A DNA stretch of 64,000 nt, taken from the NCBI RefSeq assembly GCF_004363175.1, contig NZ_SNYR01000001.1, positions 372,001 to 436,000 on the forward strand, written 5' to 3'. Numbering within the stretch: position 1 is the stretch's first letter; each line of letters starts with the position of its first letter. The DNA is from Maritalea mobilis (lineage in GTDB: Bacteria; Pseudomonadota; Alphaproteobacteria; Rhizobiales; Devosiaceae). A program made the position numbers and the translations under genes. The notes beneath the pieces were generated by a model, which was not told the origin of the DNA, made no database searches, and saw nothing but the letters and a program-made list of their open reading frames with translations. Shown in pieces: positions 1 through 10,146 of the stretch.

Positions 1-483
1 TGCATCAGCATATTGCCGGGATAGACTCGAAGCGCCTTGCATCACATGGTTCGCAAACCGATCGCCGCCACGTTCAGCAAGCGGCGGGGATACGACCAAA
101 ATCTCTGGCACCTTGTGATTGGCTTTGTATGGAAATGTTTTGACGATCGAAATCAAGCGCCCAATACCAGCTGCCGATCCCGCAGCATTTCCGCAAATGT
201 GCGGGCGCATATCGTTGGTGCCCAACATCATAATTACCAGATCTAGCGGTTCGTGAGTGGCCAGAATGCTCGGCAGCAACTTAGCACCATTTCGTTCAGA
301 CGCAGCCGAATAATCATCAAAAACCGTCGTACGACCATTCAAGCCTTCAGCAATCATTTGCACAGGCATATTGAGGCCGTTAGCCAAAACACTTGGCCAT
401 CGTGTCTCCAACGGATGCCGCGTCTGCGTCGCCGCATCATATCCCCATGTCAATGAATCGCCGAAGGCGAGAATGTTTTTCAT
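1..483 (-). CDS. SGNH/GDSL-family hydrolase (arylesterase/lysophospholipase type), C-terminus cut by window edge
   Basis: The frame opens at an ATG at 483 preceded by TTAGGA and stays open to base 1, giving 161 residues of a protein that is usually a little over 200. It begins MKNILAFGDSLTWGYD, the block I GDSL motif with the nucleophile serine at residue 10; GTND at residues 88-91 is the block III oxyanion-hole motif. The DxxH block with the catalytic Asp and His would lie beyond the window. No signal peptide is visible, so the enzyme is probably cytoplasmic. It starts 18 bases after pdhC and is probably cotranscribed. In rhizobial genomes a gene of this family sits between pdhC and lpd, so lpd is expected next. 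The ester substrate cannot be read from the sequence. Confidence 0.88.
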   Translation of the reverse strand, partial: MKNILAFGDSLTWGYDAATQTRHPLETRWPSVLANGLNMPVQMIAEGLNGRTTVFDDYSAASERNGAKLLPSILATHEPLDLVIMMLGTNDMRPHICGNAAGSAAGIGRLISIVKTFPYKANHKVPEILVVSPPLAERGGDRFANHVMQGASSLSRQYADA

Positions 484-501
484 TATTTTCCTAACTTGGC
501 C

Positions 502-1839
502 TTAAGCCAACATCATCACCGGATTTTCAATCAGTGATTTGAACACACCGAGCACTTCCGCGCCCAATGCGCCATCCACTGAACGGTGATCGCAAGACAA
601 GGTCACTGTCATAAAGTTGCCAACTGTGATCTCACCATTTTCAACAACAACACGCTCTTCACCTGCGCCGATGGCCAAGATCGTGCCATGTGGTGGATTG
701 ATCACGGCTGAGAAGTGGCTGATGCCATACATGCCTAGGTTCGAAACTGCAGTTGAACCGCCTTGATACTCATGCGGCGCAAGCTTTTTCGTTTTGGCCC
801 GCTTGGCGAAATCTTTCACTTCTTCTGAAATTTGGCGCAGGCTCTTCTGCTCGGCTTTCTTCACAACTGGTGTGAACAAGCCGCCCGGCACAGCCACGGC
901 AACAGCAACGTCAGAATGGTGATGCAACAAGGTGCTTTCACCCGCCCAAGTGGCGTTGGCTGTCGGGATTTGCTGCAAGGCAATCGCCCAGGCTTTAACA
1001 ATGAAATCATTCACTGAAAGCTTGAACTCAGGCTTGCCGTTCTCATCTTTTTTCGCCTGCGCATTAATGTTGGCGCGTGCTTCCAAAAGATTGTCGAGCT
1101 TGCAGTCCATAGACAGATAGAAATGCGGCACTGTTTGCTTGGCTTCCGTCAAGCGCGCTGCAATGGTTTTGCGCATGCCATCGTTCGGCACAGCATCATA
1201 TGTGCCTTCTTCATAAAGAGCAGTCACTTGTGCGTCAGACATGCCAGTCGCCAATTGAGCGCCCTTCTGTGCGGCAGCAGGTGCTGCTTGCGGAATGCCC
1301 TCACGCAATACTTTTTCAATGTCGCGCTTCACAACGCGGCCTTTAGGGCCAGAGCCAACCACAACACCAAGATCGATGCTGTTTTCCTTCGCCAAACGGC
1401 GGGCCAAAGGTGAGGCAAATTGGCGCTCGCCTTCTTTTTTCGACGCAGCTTGTGGCGCAGGTGCAGCCTCAGCCTTTGGTTCAGGCTTAGCTTCTTCCTT
1501 CGCAGCAGGCTTTTCCTCTGCTTTGGCTTCTGGCTTGTCCTCTTTTGGTGCAGCAGAAGCTGAGCCAGCATCTGACGGAATATCGTCAGCGCTTTCGCCT
1601 TCTTCCAGCAAAACCGCAATCACGCTATTGACCTTCACCCCTTGGCTGCCTTCTTCAACAAGAATTTTGCCAACGGTGCCTTCGTCAATGCTTTCCACTT
1701 CCATAGTGGCCTTGTCGGTTTCGATTTCCGCAATCACATCGCCCGCGGAAACCGTATCACCCTCTTTCACCAACCATTTCGCCAAATTGCCTTCTTCCAT
1801 GGTGGGCGAAAGCGCGGGCATCGTAATATTGATTGTCAT
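502..1839 (-). CDS. pdhC: Pyruvate dehydrogenase complex E2, dihydrolipoamide acetyltransferase
   Basis: E2 core of the pyruvate dehydrogenase complex, moving the acetyl group from E1 to CoA. The 445-residue protein has one lipoyl domain (residues 1-80, lipoyl lysine K43 in [10 protein letters not shown]), an Ala/Glu/Lys/Pro-rich flexible linker (about 85-135), a peripheral-subunit-binding domain (about 139-178, [16 protein letters not shown]) and a catalytic domain from about 215. The active-site motif HRSVDG is present with H418 and D422. It lies 12 bases after pdhB on the same strand, so the three genes form one transcription unit. Residues 7-49 of its lipoyl domain are identical to those of PdhB. 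A 2-oxoglutarate or branched-chain E2 is less likely because of the E1 partners next door. Confidence 0.96.
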   Translation of the reverse strand: MTINITMPALSPTMEEGNLAKWLVKEGDTVSAGDVIAEIETDKATMEVESIDEGTVGKILVEEGSQGVKVNSVIAVLLEEGESADDIPSDAGSASAAPKEDKPEAKAEEKPAAKEEAKPEPKAEAAPAPQAASKKEGERQFASPLARRLAKENSIDLGVVVGSGPKGRVVKRDIEKVLREGIPQAAPAAAQKGAQLATGMSDAQVTALYEEGTYDAVPNDGMRKTIAARLTEAKQTVPHFYLSMDCKLDNLLEARANINAQAKKDENGKPEFKLSVNDFIVKAWAIALQQIPTANATWAGESTLLHHHSDVAVAVAVPGGLFTPVVKKAEQKSLRQISEEVKDFAKRAKTKKLAPHEYQGGSTAVSNLGMYGISHFSAVINPPHGTILAIGAGEERVVVENGEITVGNFMTVTLSCDHRSVDGALGAEVLGVFKSLIENPVMMLA

Positions 1840-1851
1840 CCCAATTACTCC

Positions 1852-3249
1852 CTAAACTTGGCGATATGTTACAGCGTTCACAGCTTCGATCACTTCTTTC
1901 GCAGAAGGCAAAGCCAATTTCTCAAGATTTGCCGCATATGGCATCGGCACATCTTTACCTGTCACGCGCATCACTGGCGCATCCAGATAATCAAATGCCT
2001 CATCCATCAAGCGTGCCGCAATTTCAGAACCGATTGAACCTTGCGGCCAACCTTCTTCAACGGTGACGCAACGGCCCGTTTTCTTCACAGATTCAACAAC
2101 TGTGGGCATGTCGAGCGGACGCAATGTGCGCAAATCAATCAATTCAACATCAATGCCAGATTCAACCAGTTTCTCAGTTGCTTCCGTTGCATAGCGCATA
2201 CCCATGGAGTGCGACACGATGGTGACATCTGCACCTTCACGCACCACTTTGGCTTTGCCCAAAGGCACAGTCCAATCGGCAAGCTTCGGCACGTCAAATG
2301 ATTGACCATACAAAAGCTCATTCTCAAGGAACACAACTGGGTTTGGATTGCGGATTGCCGACTTCAGCAAGCCTTTGGCGTCCGCTGCTGAATATGGCGA
2401 CACCACAATCAAACCAGGAATGTGGGCATACCATGCTGAAAAATCTTGGCTGTGCTGCGCACCAACCCGTGCTGCTGGCCCGTTCGGCCCGCGGAACACG
2501 ATTGGCGACGTCACCTGACCACCAGACATATAATGTGTTTTTGCTGCAGAGTTGATGATCTGGTCAATCGCCTGCATCGCGAAGTTGAAGGTCATAAATT
2601 CAACAATCGGCTTCAAGCCTGCAAATGCGGCACCAACACCAAGACCGGCGAAACCATGCTCGGTGATCGGCGTATCGATAACACGCTTAGCGCCAAACTC
2701 TTGCAACAAACCTTGGGTCACTTTGTAAGCACCCTGATATTCAGCAACTTCTTCGCCCATCACGAACACGTCGCCATCGGCACGCATTTCTTCAGCCATT
2801 GCGTCGCGCAAGGCTTCACGAACGGTGGTGGACACCATTTCAGTGCCTTCAGGAATTTCTGAATCTGCTTTTGCTTCAAAAACAGGCGCAGCCGGAACTG
2901 ACGGTTGCTCTTGCTCACTTGGGCCAGATTCTTCAGGATTTTCCTGCTTAGGCTCTTCGCTGGCGGCTGGTGCAGAAGTGTCGACTTTAATATCGTCTGC
3001 GCTTTCGCCTTCTTCGATCAACACAGCAATCACTGTGTTCACTTTGACGTTTTGCGCGCCCTCTTCCACGACAATTTTGCCCACAACGCCTTCATCTACG
3101 GCTTCAACTTCCATGGTGGCTTTGTCGGTTTCAATCTCGGCGATCACATCACCGGCAGAAACGGTGTCGCCTTCTTTCACGAGCCATTTGGCCAAATTGC
3201 CTTCTTCCATCGTCGGCGACAATGCAGGCATCAAAATTTCTACTGACAT
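1852..3249 (-). CDS. pdhB: Pyruvate dehydrogenase E1 component, beta subunit, with N-terminal lipoyl domain
   Basis: Beta subunit of the thiamine-diphosphate-dependent E1 that decarboxylates pyruvate. The 465-residue protein is longer than the usual 330 residues because it carries an N-terminal lipoyl domain (1-80, lysine K43) and an acidic Pro/Glu linker (about 85-135). The transketolase pyrimidine-binding domain follows (from about 140, [20 protein letters not shown]), then the C-terminal transketolase domain (from about 335). A lipoylated E1-beta is a known alphaproteobacterial arrangement. The gene sits between pdhA (24-base gap) and pdhC (12-base gap). An ATG preceded by AGGAGAG supports the start. 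Confidence 0.96.
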   Translation of the reverse strand: MSVEILMPALSPTMEEGNLAKWLVKEGDTVSAGDVIAEIETDKATMEVEAVDEGVVGKIVVEEGAQNVKVNTVIAVLIEEGESADDIKVDTSAPAASEEPKQENPEESGPSEQEQPSVPAAPVFEAKADSEIPEGTEMVSTTVREALRDAMAEEMRADGDVFVMGEEVAEYQGAYKVTQGLLQEFGAKRVIDTPITEHGFAGLGVGAAFAGLKPIVEFMTFNFAMQAIDQIINSAAKTHYMSGGQVTSPIVFRGPNGPAARVGAQHSQDFSAWYAHIPGLIVVSPYSAADAKGLLKSAIRNPNPVVFLENELLYGQSFDVPKLADWTVPLGKAKVVREGADVTIVSHSMGMRYATEATEKLVESGIDVELIDLRTLRPLDMPTVVESVKKTGRCVTVEEGWPQGSIGSEIAARLMDEAFDYLDAPVMRVTGKDVPMPYAANLEKLALPSAKEVIEAVNAVTYRQV

Positions 3250-3273
3250 CTTATCTCTCCTGATTTCGCTGAC

Positions 3274-4287
3274 TTATACGGTGATCTCTGTGTAGAGCTC
3301 ATCTGCATCGGGCTCCGGATCATTGGTGGCAAAATCGGCTGCTTCAGAAACAATTGCCCGAACATCTTTATCCATGTCCTTAAGCTCTTCTTCTGTGGCC
3401 CACTCATTTTCAAGCAAGCGTGCTTTCACCTGCTCAATCGGGTCACGCTCAGACCGCATGGACTGCACTTCGTCCTTAGAGCGATATTTCGCTGGGTCAG
3501 ACATTGAGTGACCGCGATAGCGATAAGTGAGCATTTCAAGAATGTAAGGCCCATTGCCTTCGCGTGCATGCTGAATGGCGCGCTCTGCTGCATCACGCAC
3601 CATGCGCACATCCATGCCGTCTACCTGCTCACCGGGAATGCCGAAGGATTCGCCGCGCTTCGACAAATCAGTTGTCGATGCCGCGCGCTCAAGGCTGGTG
3701 CCCATCGCATATTTATTGTTCTCGATAATGTAGACAACAGGCAAGTTCCAAAGCTTCGCCATGTTGAAGCTCTCATAAACTTGGCCCTGGTTCGCAGCGC
3801 CATCGCCGAAATAAGTCAGGCTCACTGTATCTTCTTCGCGGTATTTCGCCGCGAATGCCAAACCTGTGCCCAAACTCACCTGCGCACCCACAATGCCGTT
3901 GCCGCCATAAAAGCGCTCTTCATTGGAGAACATGTGCATGGAGCCGCCCTTGCCTTTTGACAAGCCGCCCTTGCGGCCAGTCAATTCAGCCATCACCGCT
4001 TTTGGATCCAAGCCAACAATCAACATGTGGCCGTGGTCACGATAACCAGTGATTGAGGCATCGCCTTTTTTAGACGCCATGTGAACACCAGTCACAACAG
4101 CCTCTTGCCCAATATAAAGGTGACAGAAGCCACCAATCAGGCCCATGCCGTACATTTGACCCGCTTTTTCCTCGAAACGTCGGATCAACAACATCTCTTT
4201 ATAAGCGTAAAGCTCTTCTTCTTTGGTGAAAGCGGGCATATTGCCCTTTGTGCTGGCTTTGGCCGCCGCATCGGTCTTTTTAGGCAT
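3274..4287 (-). CDS. pdhA: Pyruvate dehydrogenase E1 component, alpha subunit
   Basis: Alpha subunit of E1, carrying most of the thiamine diphosphate site. In the 337-residue form the ThDP motif runs from GDG at 161-163 to NN at 190-191. The conserved loop YRYRGHSMSDP follows near residue 250. Two in-frame ATGs exist, at 4299 and 4287. The second is chosen because ATGGAGATTTCT places a GGAG Shine-Dalgarno just upstream of it, while nothing comparable precedes the first. Using 4299 would add MEIS. The gene heads pdhA-pdhB-pdhC; about 177 bases separate it from ftsB, room for its own promoter. Confidence 0.95.
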   Translation of the reverse strand: MPKKTDAAAKASTKGNMPAFTKEEELYAYKEMLLIRRFEEKAGQMYGMGLIGGFCHLYIGQEAVVTGVHMASKKGDASITGYRDHGHMLIVGLDPKAVMAELTGRKGGLSKGKGGSMHMFSNEERFYGGNGIVGAQVSLGTGLAFAAKYREEDTVSLTYFGDGAANQGQVYESFNMAKLWNLPVVYIIENNKYAMGTSLERAASTTDLSKRGESFGIPGEQVDGMDVRMVRDAAERAIQHAREGNGPYILEMLTYRYRGHSMSDPAKYRSKDEVQSMRSERDPIEQVKARLLENEWATEEELKDMDKDVRAIVSEAADFATNDPEPDADELYTEITV

Positions 4288-4350
4288 AGAAATCTCCATC
4301 TGGACCCGATTGTTCCGTCTTTGAACAGCATTCTAGTTTGGGTGAAACGC

Positions 4351-4399
4351 AAAACAAAGCATTCATAAACAGGCCAAAAACAACCTTAAGCTTTGTTTT
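4351..4399. repeat. Perfect 10-base inverted repeat in the pdhA upstream region
   Basis: AAAACAAAGC at 4351-4360 is repeated as its exact reverse complement, GCTTTGTTTT, at 4390-4399, with 29 bases between. It lies 64-112 bases upstream of the chosen pdhA start in an AT-rich stretch. It could be a stem in the pdhA leader or a two-site regulator target. On the plus strand the second arm ends in a T run, but no plus-strand gene ends here, so a terminator role is unlikely. Confidence 0.5.
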
Positions 4400-4464
4400 T
4401 ACTAGCAAATTTTAGATAACCAAATTCAGGTTAATAGTGTAATTTAACTTGATTTCAGTTATTC

Positions 4465-4776
4465 TTACTCAACTGGGATCAAAATATCATTGGGATTGCT
4501 CCACCCAAGCAATCCGCGCGCACGCTCGCTTAGCATATCAGGATCGAGCCGATCAGCAACCAACAATGAGTTGCGATTCTTGGCGGTCTCAATACGAGCA
4601 TCCAACAATTGGCTTTGGGTGGTCAGCAAAGCTTTGCGCTCAACAAGCTCTTTTTGAGATTCAACACCATATTGGCCAATCAATGCATGGTGGGCCAAAT
4701 AGCCCTGAAAGGCCAGCAAAGCGGCGGTGATGAGCAATTTATTAGCGATGGAAGGCTTTTTAAGGCGGGTGGGCAT
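4465..4776 (-). CDS. ftsB: Septum formation initiator, FtsB/DivIC family
   Basis: Small bitopic division protein of the FtsQLB complex. The 103-residue product has a short basic N-terminus, one membrane span (about residues 13-32), and a periplasmic helical part with heptad-like spacing (ELVERKALLTTQSQLLDARI, about 43-62). It ends in the family's C-terminal region (ERARGLLGW). In alphaproteobacteria this gene is typically found between eno and pdhA, as here. TAGGTT lies ahead of its ATG. A terminator between eno and this gene suggests it has its own promoter. Confidence 0.87.
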   Translation of the reverse strand: MPTRLKKPSIANKLLITAALLAFQGYLAHHALIGQYGVESQKELVERKALLTTQSQLLDARIETAKNRNSLLVADRLDPDMLSERARGLLGWSNPNDILIPVE

Positions 4777-4844
4777 AACAACCTATAAATACGCAAAACT
4801 ACACTGCGTTGGACTATACCAAACAAGCCGTTAACACCTTCTTT

Positions 4845-4880
4845 CAAAAACAAAAAAGGGGCACCACATTGGCACCCCTT
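4845..4880 (-). terminator. Rho-independent terminator after eno
   Basis: Read on the minus strand, an 11-pair stem (4880-4870 with 4866-4856, two G-U pairs) closes a 3-base loop and is followed by a run of six Ts and then further Ts. It lies 26 bases beyond the eno stop codon. Confidence 0.85.
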
Positions 4881-4905
4881 CAAAATACTCTATTTGAAAC
4901 GCTGA

Positions 4906-6183
<1,278 letters not shown>

Positions 6184-6271
6184 TTACTCCTCAAAAGTGG
6201 TGATTTGGCCGCTTTCTTACCGCTTATTCATGACGATGCAAAGTCTGTTTCAATTAAGTTTGGTCTTAAAA

Positions 6272-6299
6272 AGCAAAAGGCGGCGCTTCATGCGCCGCC
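6272..6299 (-). terminator. Terminator after the rhodanese-like gene
   Basis: An 8-pair perfect GC stem (6279-6286 with 6292-6299) with a 5-base loop is followed on the minus strand by TTTTGCTTTTT. It starts 20 bases past the stop codon of the gene at 6320. Confidence 0.85.
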
Positions 6300-6319
6300 A
6301 AATCAATACATTTCAGAAT

Positions 6320-6700
6320 TTATTTGCCGCCCTCAACTGGCCCGCCAGCGTCTTTCCAATCGTTGAAGCCGCCAATATTGGTCACAGATTTAAACCCCAT
6401 ATCTTTGAGGGTTTTGCCAGCAAGTGCAGCCTGGCCGCCAGCACCGCATAGCAAATAAAGGTCAGTCTCTTTGGTTAGCCGATCATCGTAGAAGGGTGAA
6501 TTTTCATCGGCAGCGAACTCGATAAAGCCGCGTGGGATCCGCAGTGCACCCTCAACAGTGCCACTTTTTTCGATCTCTCCGCTGTCGCGCACATCCACAA
6601 ACACAGCATCGGGATGCGCATGGCAAATCTTTGCCTGCGACGCATCAATCCGTTCAACCACTGCATTTGCCTCATCTAGATAATTTTGAGCCGTTTTCAT
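6320..6700 (-). CDS. Single-domain rhodanese-like protein
   Basis: A 126-residue protein consisting of one rhodanese domain. The N-terminal CH2A-like segment is AVFVDVRDSGEI (33-44). The active-site loop is LLCGAGGQAAL with the candidate persulfide cysteine C85, and the C-terminal segment is NIGGFNDWKDAGGP (108-121). The loop follows C-x-x-G but has Gln where many sulfurtransferases have Arg, so activity and substrate are uncertain. The start at 6700 has AGGAGAGG nine bases upstream; an earlier in-frame ATG at 6736 lacks such a site. It is flanked by terminators, hence probably monocistronic. There is no signal peptide. Confidence 0.85.
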   Translation of the reverse strand: MKTAQNYLDEANAVVERIDASQAKICHAHPDAVFVDVRDSGEIEKSGTVEGALRIPRGFIEFAADENSPFYDDRLTKETDLYLLCGAGGQAALAGKTLKDMGFKSVTNIGGFNDWKDAGGPVEGGK

Positions 6701-6788
6701 ATGTACCTCTCCTGTCAATTGACCTTGCTTTTGCAAATTCTCTTGAAGCTGAAACGCAATTAAGGGTGGTTTTGTTTCACCACAGCCA

Positions 6789-6814
6789 AAATAAAAGGCC
6801 GCATAAAGCGGCCT
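6789..6814 (-). terminator. Terminator after pyrG and the DUF4169 gene
   Basis: A 7-pair stem (6796-6802 with 6808-6814) and 5-base loop are followed on the minus strand by TTTTATTTT. The stem overlaps the stop codon of the DUF4169 gene at 6813. Confidence 0.8.
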
Positions 6815-6995
6815 AGTCTTCTTTATCTAGCTTTTGCTGATCGAGCTTTTTCTGCGAAAGCTTTTCTTGTGCTTCGTGCAGCTTTTTCACGCTCTTGGTT
6901 TGCCCATGTTTATGGCGATTGGCAGAGGCGAGCTTTTCTTTTTCTTCTCGCTGTTTGTTTTTGCGGGCCTGCCGCAAATTTACAATCTCTGCCAT
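6813..6995 (-). CDS. DUF4169 family small basic protein
   Basis: A 60-residue, highly charged, probably helical protein opening with MAEIVNLRQARKNKQREEKE and rich in Lys, Glu and Gln. The opening MAEIVNLRQARK is typical of DUF4169, a short family of unknown function in alphaproteobacteria. It begins 7 bases after pyrG and shares its terminator, so it is cotranscribed with pyrG. There is no membrane segment. Function is unknown. Confidence 0.8.
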   Translation of the reverse strand: MAEIVNLRQARKNKQREEKEKLASANRHKHGQTKSVKKLHEAQEKLSQKKLDQQKLDKED

Positions 6996-7002
6996 CTTTC
7001 AC

Positions 7003-8631
7003 CTAAACCAAGCGGCTCTGCTCAAGTGCAGCATGCACAAATGAACGGAACAAAGGATGCGGCTCAAACGGACGTGATTTCAATTCCGGGTGGAATTGTA
7101 CGCCGATGAACCATGGGTGATCCGTGCGCTCCACAATCTCAGGCAACTCACCATCTGGTGAAAGACCGGAGAACAGAAGCCCATTAGATTCAAGCACCTT
7201 GCGATAGTCCATATTGACTTCCCAACGGTGACGGTGGCGCTCAGAAATACGAGTTGAACCGTAAATATCTGCCACGCGAGACCCACGCACCAATTGAGCA
7301 TCAAACGCACCGAGACGCATCGTGCCGCCCAAATCGCCTTCTTGGGTGCGCTTTTCAAGGGCATTGCCCTTCATCCATTCGGTCATCAAGCCAACAACCG
7401 GCTCTTTTGCCGGGCCAAACTCAGTTGACGACGCATTTTTGATACCCGCTGTGTTTCGCGCGGCTTCAACACAAGCCATTTGCATGCCGAAACAAATGCC
7501 GAAATAGGGAACGTCACGAATGCGGGCAAACTTCGCTGCGGCAATCTTACCTTCCGCACCGCGCTCACCAAACGCACCCGGCACCAAAATGCCATGCACA
7601 CCTTCAAGGTAAGGCGACGGATCATCCTGCTCAAACAGTTCCGCATTCACCCATTGCACATTCACTTTGACCTGGTTGGCAATGCCACCATGCACCAAAG
7701 CTTCGTTCAATGATTTATAGGCATCGAGCAATTCTGTATATTTGCCCACCACCGCAATGGTCACTTCCCCATCTGGGTTGTGAATACGGTTGGAAATTTC
7801 ACGCCAATTGCTCATGTCAGGCGCTGGCGCATCTTCAATGCCGAACGCAGCCAAAACTTCAGTGTCCAAGCCCTCATCATGATAGGCGATCGGCACGTCA
7901 TAAATGCTCTTCACGTCAAGCGCCTGAATAACAGCACTTTCACGCACATTACAGAACAAGGAAAGCTTGCGCCGTTCACTCTGCGGAATCTCACGATCAC
8001 ACCGCACCAGCAAAATATCTGGCTGGATACCAATCGAGCGCAACTCTTTCACAGAGTGCTGCGTTGGTTTGGTTTTCAACTCACCAGCACTTGGAATATA
8101 CGGCATCAATGTCAGATGCATATAAACCGCATCGCCACGCGGCAATTCATTGCCCAATTGGCGAATGCTTTCGAAAAATGGCAGCGCTTCAATATCGCCC
8201 ACCGTGCCGCCAATTTCGCACAGCACAAAATCGAAATCATCATTATCTGCCAAAACGAAATTCTTAATCTCGTCTGTCACATGCGGGATCACTTGGACCG
8301 TGGCGCCCAAATAGTCGCCGCGACGTTCCCGTGCGATAATGTTTTGATAAATCCGACCTGTGGTGATGTTATCCTGCTGGTTTGCCGACCGTCCGGTAAA
8401 CCGCTCATAGTGCCCAAGATCGAGGTCCGTTTCTGCCCCATCATCGGTGACGAAAACTTCACCATGCTGATAAGGGGACATGGTGCCCGGGTCCACGTTG
8501 AGATAGGGGTCTAGCTTTTTCAAACGCACCTTATAGCCGCGCGCCTGAAGCGCTGCGCCAAGTGCGGCCGATGCCAACCCTTTACCCAAAGAGGAAACCA
8601 CGCCACCAGTGATGAATATATACCGTGCCAT
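7003..8631 (-). CDS. pyrG: CTP synthase (glutamine hydrolysing)
   Basis: Makes CTP from UTP, ATP and glutamine. The 542-residue length is standard. The N-terminal synthase domain starts [20 protein letters not shown] and contains [20 protein letters not shown]. The C-terminal class I amidotransferase domain has its nucleophile Cys in [16 protein letters not shown] and the His-Glu pair in [16 protein letters not shown] near the end. In this region the order tpiA, secG, pyrG, (DUF4169), eno, ftsB, pdhA resembles that of other Rhizobiales. A secG terminator upstream indicates an independent promoter. Confidence 0.98.
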   Translation of the reverse strand: MARYIFITGGVVSSLGKGLASAALGAALQARGYKVRLKKLDPYLNVDPGTMSPYQHGEVFVTDDGAETDLDLGHYERFTGRSANQQDNITTGRIYQNIIARERRGDYLGATVQVIPHVTDEIKNFVLADNDDFDFVLCEIGGTVGDIEALPFFESIRQLGNELPRGDAVYMHLTLMPYIPSAGELKTKPTQHSVKELRSIGIQPDILLVRCDREIPQSERRKLSLFCNVRESAVIQALDVKSIYDVPIAYHDEGLDTEVLAAFGIEDAPAPDMSNWREISNRIHNPDGEVTIAVVGKYTELLDAYKSLNEALVHGGIANQVKVNVQWVNAELFEQDDPSPYLEGVHGILVPGAFGERGAEGKIAAAKFARIRDVPYFGICFGMQMACVEAARNTAGIKNASSTEFGPAKEPVVGLMTEWMKGNALEKRTQEGDLGGTMRLGAFDAQLVRGSRVADIYGSTRISERHRHRWEVNMDYRKVLESNGLLFSGLSPDGELPEIVERTDHPWFIGVQFHPELKSRPFEPHPLFRSFVHAALEQSRLV

Positions 8632-8687
8632 GGGCCTTTACCTTACATCTGAACGGCTTTGATTCGAAGCCGAAAATTGCACATATC

Positions 8688-8719
8688 CAAAAAAAGACGG
8701 GGGATAAAACCCCCCGTCT
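8688..8719 (-). terminator. Strong terminator after secG
   Basis: A 9-pair stem (8695-8703 with 8711-8719, five consecutive G-C pairs) with a 7-base loop is followed on the minus strand by seven Ts. It lies 26 bases downstream of the secG stop. Confidence 0.9.
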
Positions 8720-8744
8720 AATTCATTCCAAATTTTTCAACAGC

Positions 8745-9152
8745 TTACTGAGAAGGTGTCTCAGCTGGCTCCTCTGGTGCCGGCTCATCTGCGGTCGGCA
8801 CTGGCAGGTCGAGATCGTTCTCTTGCGCTGGCGTGTCGCCCTGCAAATTGTTCAATGCGTCAAGCACTGTCACGTCGCCTTCAGTTTGGTCGGTTGCCCG
8901 GTCCAAAATGCTGTCTGCACGGTTGTCCAACTGTCCCAAAACAGTCAGGCCAATTGACGTGGCGAAAAATAGCGCCGCCAAAATGCCTGTTGTCCGGGTC
9001 AAAAGGTTGGCTGATGAACGTGCGGACATAAAGCCCCCGCCGCCACCGCCGCCGCCCATGCCGAGCGCGCCGCCTTCAGAGCGTTGCATCAAAATTACTG
9101 CAATTAGCGCCACCACAATAAAGAGGTGAGCTACGATCAAAACTGTTTCCAT
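8745..9152 (-). CDS. secG: Preprotein translocase subunit SecG
   Basis: Small auxiliary subunit of the SecYEG channel in the inner membrane. The 135-residue protein has a first span (about 3-22, LIVAHLFIVVALIAVILMQ) and the conserved cytoplasmic loop RSEGGALGMGGGGGGGGF. A second span follows (about 52-71), then an acidic, proline-rich tail of about 60 residues of the kind common in alphaproteobacterial SecG. It lies between tpiA (101 bases upstream) and its own strong terminator. Confidence 0.92.
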   Translation of the reverse strand: METVLIVAHLFIVVALIAVILMQRSEGGALGMGGGGGGGGFMSARSSANLLTRTTGILAALFFATSIGLTVLGQLDNRADSILDRATDQTEGDVTVLDALNNLQGDTPAQENDLDLPVPTADEPAPEEPAETPSQ

Positions 9153-9253
9153 GGTGAAAACACTTATCTGTTGAATGTCAAATCAGCGTGCGTTCTACAC
9201 ATTATGACACCAATTGGCTAGACAAAATTGGCGTTTTTTTGACCCGACTTAGA

Positions 9254-10006
9254 TTAAAGCGCGGCAACAATACCCAAAAAGCTATCTGCTTTAAGGCTTG
9301 CGCCCCCAACCAAAGCCCCGTCCACATCTTGTGTATGCAGCAATGCATTGGCGTTTTCTGGCTTCACTGAGCCACCATAAAGAATTTCAACTGTGTTGCC
9401 GCGCTCGCCATATTTATCCACCAGCGTCTTGCGCAACGCCACATGCATTTCCGCAACATCATCAACAGAAGCAGTTTTTCCGGTGCCAATCGCCCAGATT
9501 GGTTCGTAGGCGATGGCAATCTCACCATCTTTGCTCAAGCTGTCCGGGGTCGAATCGGCAATTTGCTGCGTCACAAAACCAATGGCTTCACCCTTTTCAC
9601 GCTGCTGGAGTGTTTCACCACAACACACAATGGGCTTTAACCCCTGCCCCAACGCCGCTTCCGCTTTCGCCTTCACCGCTTCATTGCTTTCATGATGGCC
9701 TTCACGGCGTTCCGAGTGGCCCACAATCACAAAGCTGCCGCCAATTTCTGCAATCATCTCTGCGCTAATGTCGCCGGTGTAGGCGCCATTCTTTTCGCTA
9801 TGGCAGTCCTGCGCGCCGATGTTCAGATCATCGCCAGCCAGCGCCTTGGCACCTGGCAGCAATGTGGCTGGTGGGCAAATCAAAAATGTGCCTTTATCCG
9901 CATAATGGCCAACTTTGGCGGCGATCAGTTCAATTTCCTTAAGCGACGCCTGCAAACCGTTCATTTTCCAATTGCCAGCGATCAATTTTTTGTTTTTTTG
10001 TGTCAT
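9254..10006 (-). CDS. tpiA: Triose-phosphate isomerase
   Basis: Interconverts dihydroxyacetone phosphate and glyceraldehyde 3-phosphate. The 250-residue form starts MTQKNKKLIAGNWKMNG. Substrate-binding lysine K14 lies in GNWKMN, the catalytic His in IVGHSERR, the catalytic Glu in AYEPIWAIGTGKTA, and the phosphate loop in LYGGSVKPENA. The ATG at 10006 is preceded by GAAAGG, whereas an upstream in-frame ATG at 10060 would add 18 residues not seen in the family. It is divergent from ppiD, with about 140 bases between. Confidence 0.97.
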   Translation of the reverse strand: MTQKNKKLIAGNWKMNGLQASLKEIELIAAKVGHYADKGTFLICPPATLLPGAKALAGDDLNIGAQDCHSEKNGAYTGDISAEMIAEIGGSFVIVGHSERREGHHESNEAVKAKAEAALGQGLKPIVCCGETLQQREKGEAIGFVTQQIADSTPDSLSKDGEIAIAYEPIWAIGTGKTASVDDVAEMHVALRKTLVDKYGERGNTVEILYGGSVKPENANALLHTQDVDGALVGGASLKADSFLGIVAAL

Positions 10007-10064
10007 GACGACCTTTCCAAGAACCAAAATTAAGTTTAACCCCAGATTCAACTCATTCAACGTC

Positions 10065-10094
10065 TTGCGATTTTTGGTACACCCTGTCTATTAT
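10065..10094 (+). promoter_or_regulatory. Candidate sigma-70 promoter of the ppiD-trp-moa operon
   Basis: TTGCGA at 10065-10070 and TATTAT at 10089-10094 are separated by 18 bases. Position is suitable, about 50 bases ahead of the ppiD ATG. The prediction rests on sequence match alone. Confidence 0.45.
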
Positions 10095-10146
10095 GCGCCG
10101 CTCGTGACCGGGGTTCTGAAACAGCAAACAAATAAACGGATAGACT

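Noticed and set aside
1295-1855. 186-codon plus-strand frame opposite pdhC
   Set aside because: Shadow of the Ala/Lys/Glu-rich linker and lipoyl domain of pdhC; low-complexity Ser/Ala composition and no known family.
4387-4405. Plus-strand terminator formed by the repeat upstream of pdhA
   Set aside because: The stem would have a 29-base loop and no plus-strand gene ends nearby.
7780-8514. 244-codon plus-strand frame opposite pyrG
   Set aside because: Entirely inside the unmistakable CTP synthase gene on the other strand; no family match and His/Asn/Ile-rich mirrored composition.
9015-9075. Simple GCC/CCG repeat as a mobile or unstable element
   Set aside because: It encodes the glycine-rich loop of SecG, a normal feature of that protein.
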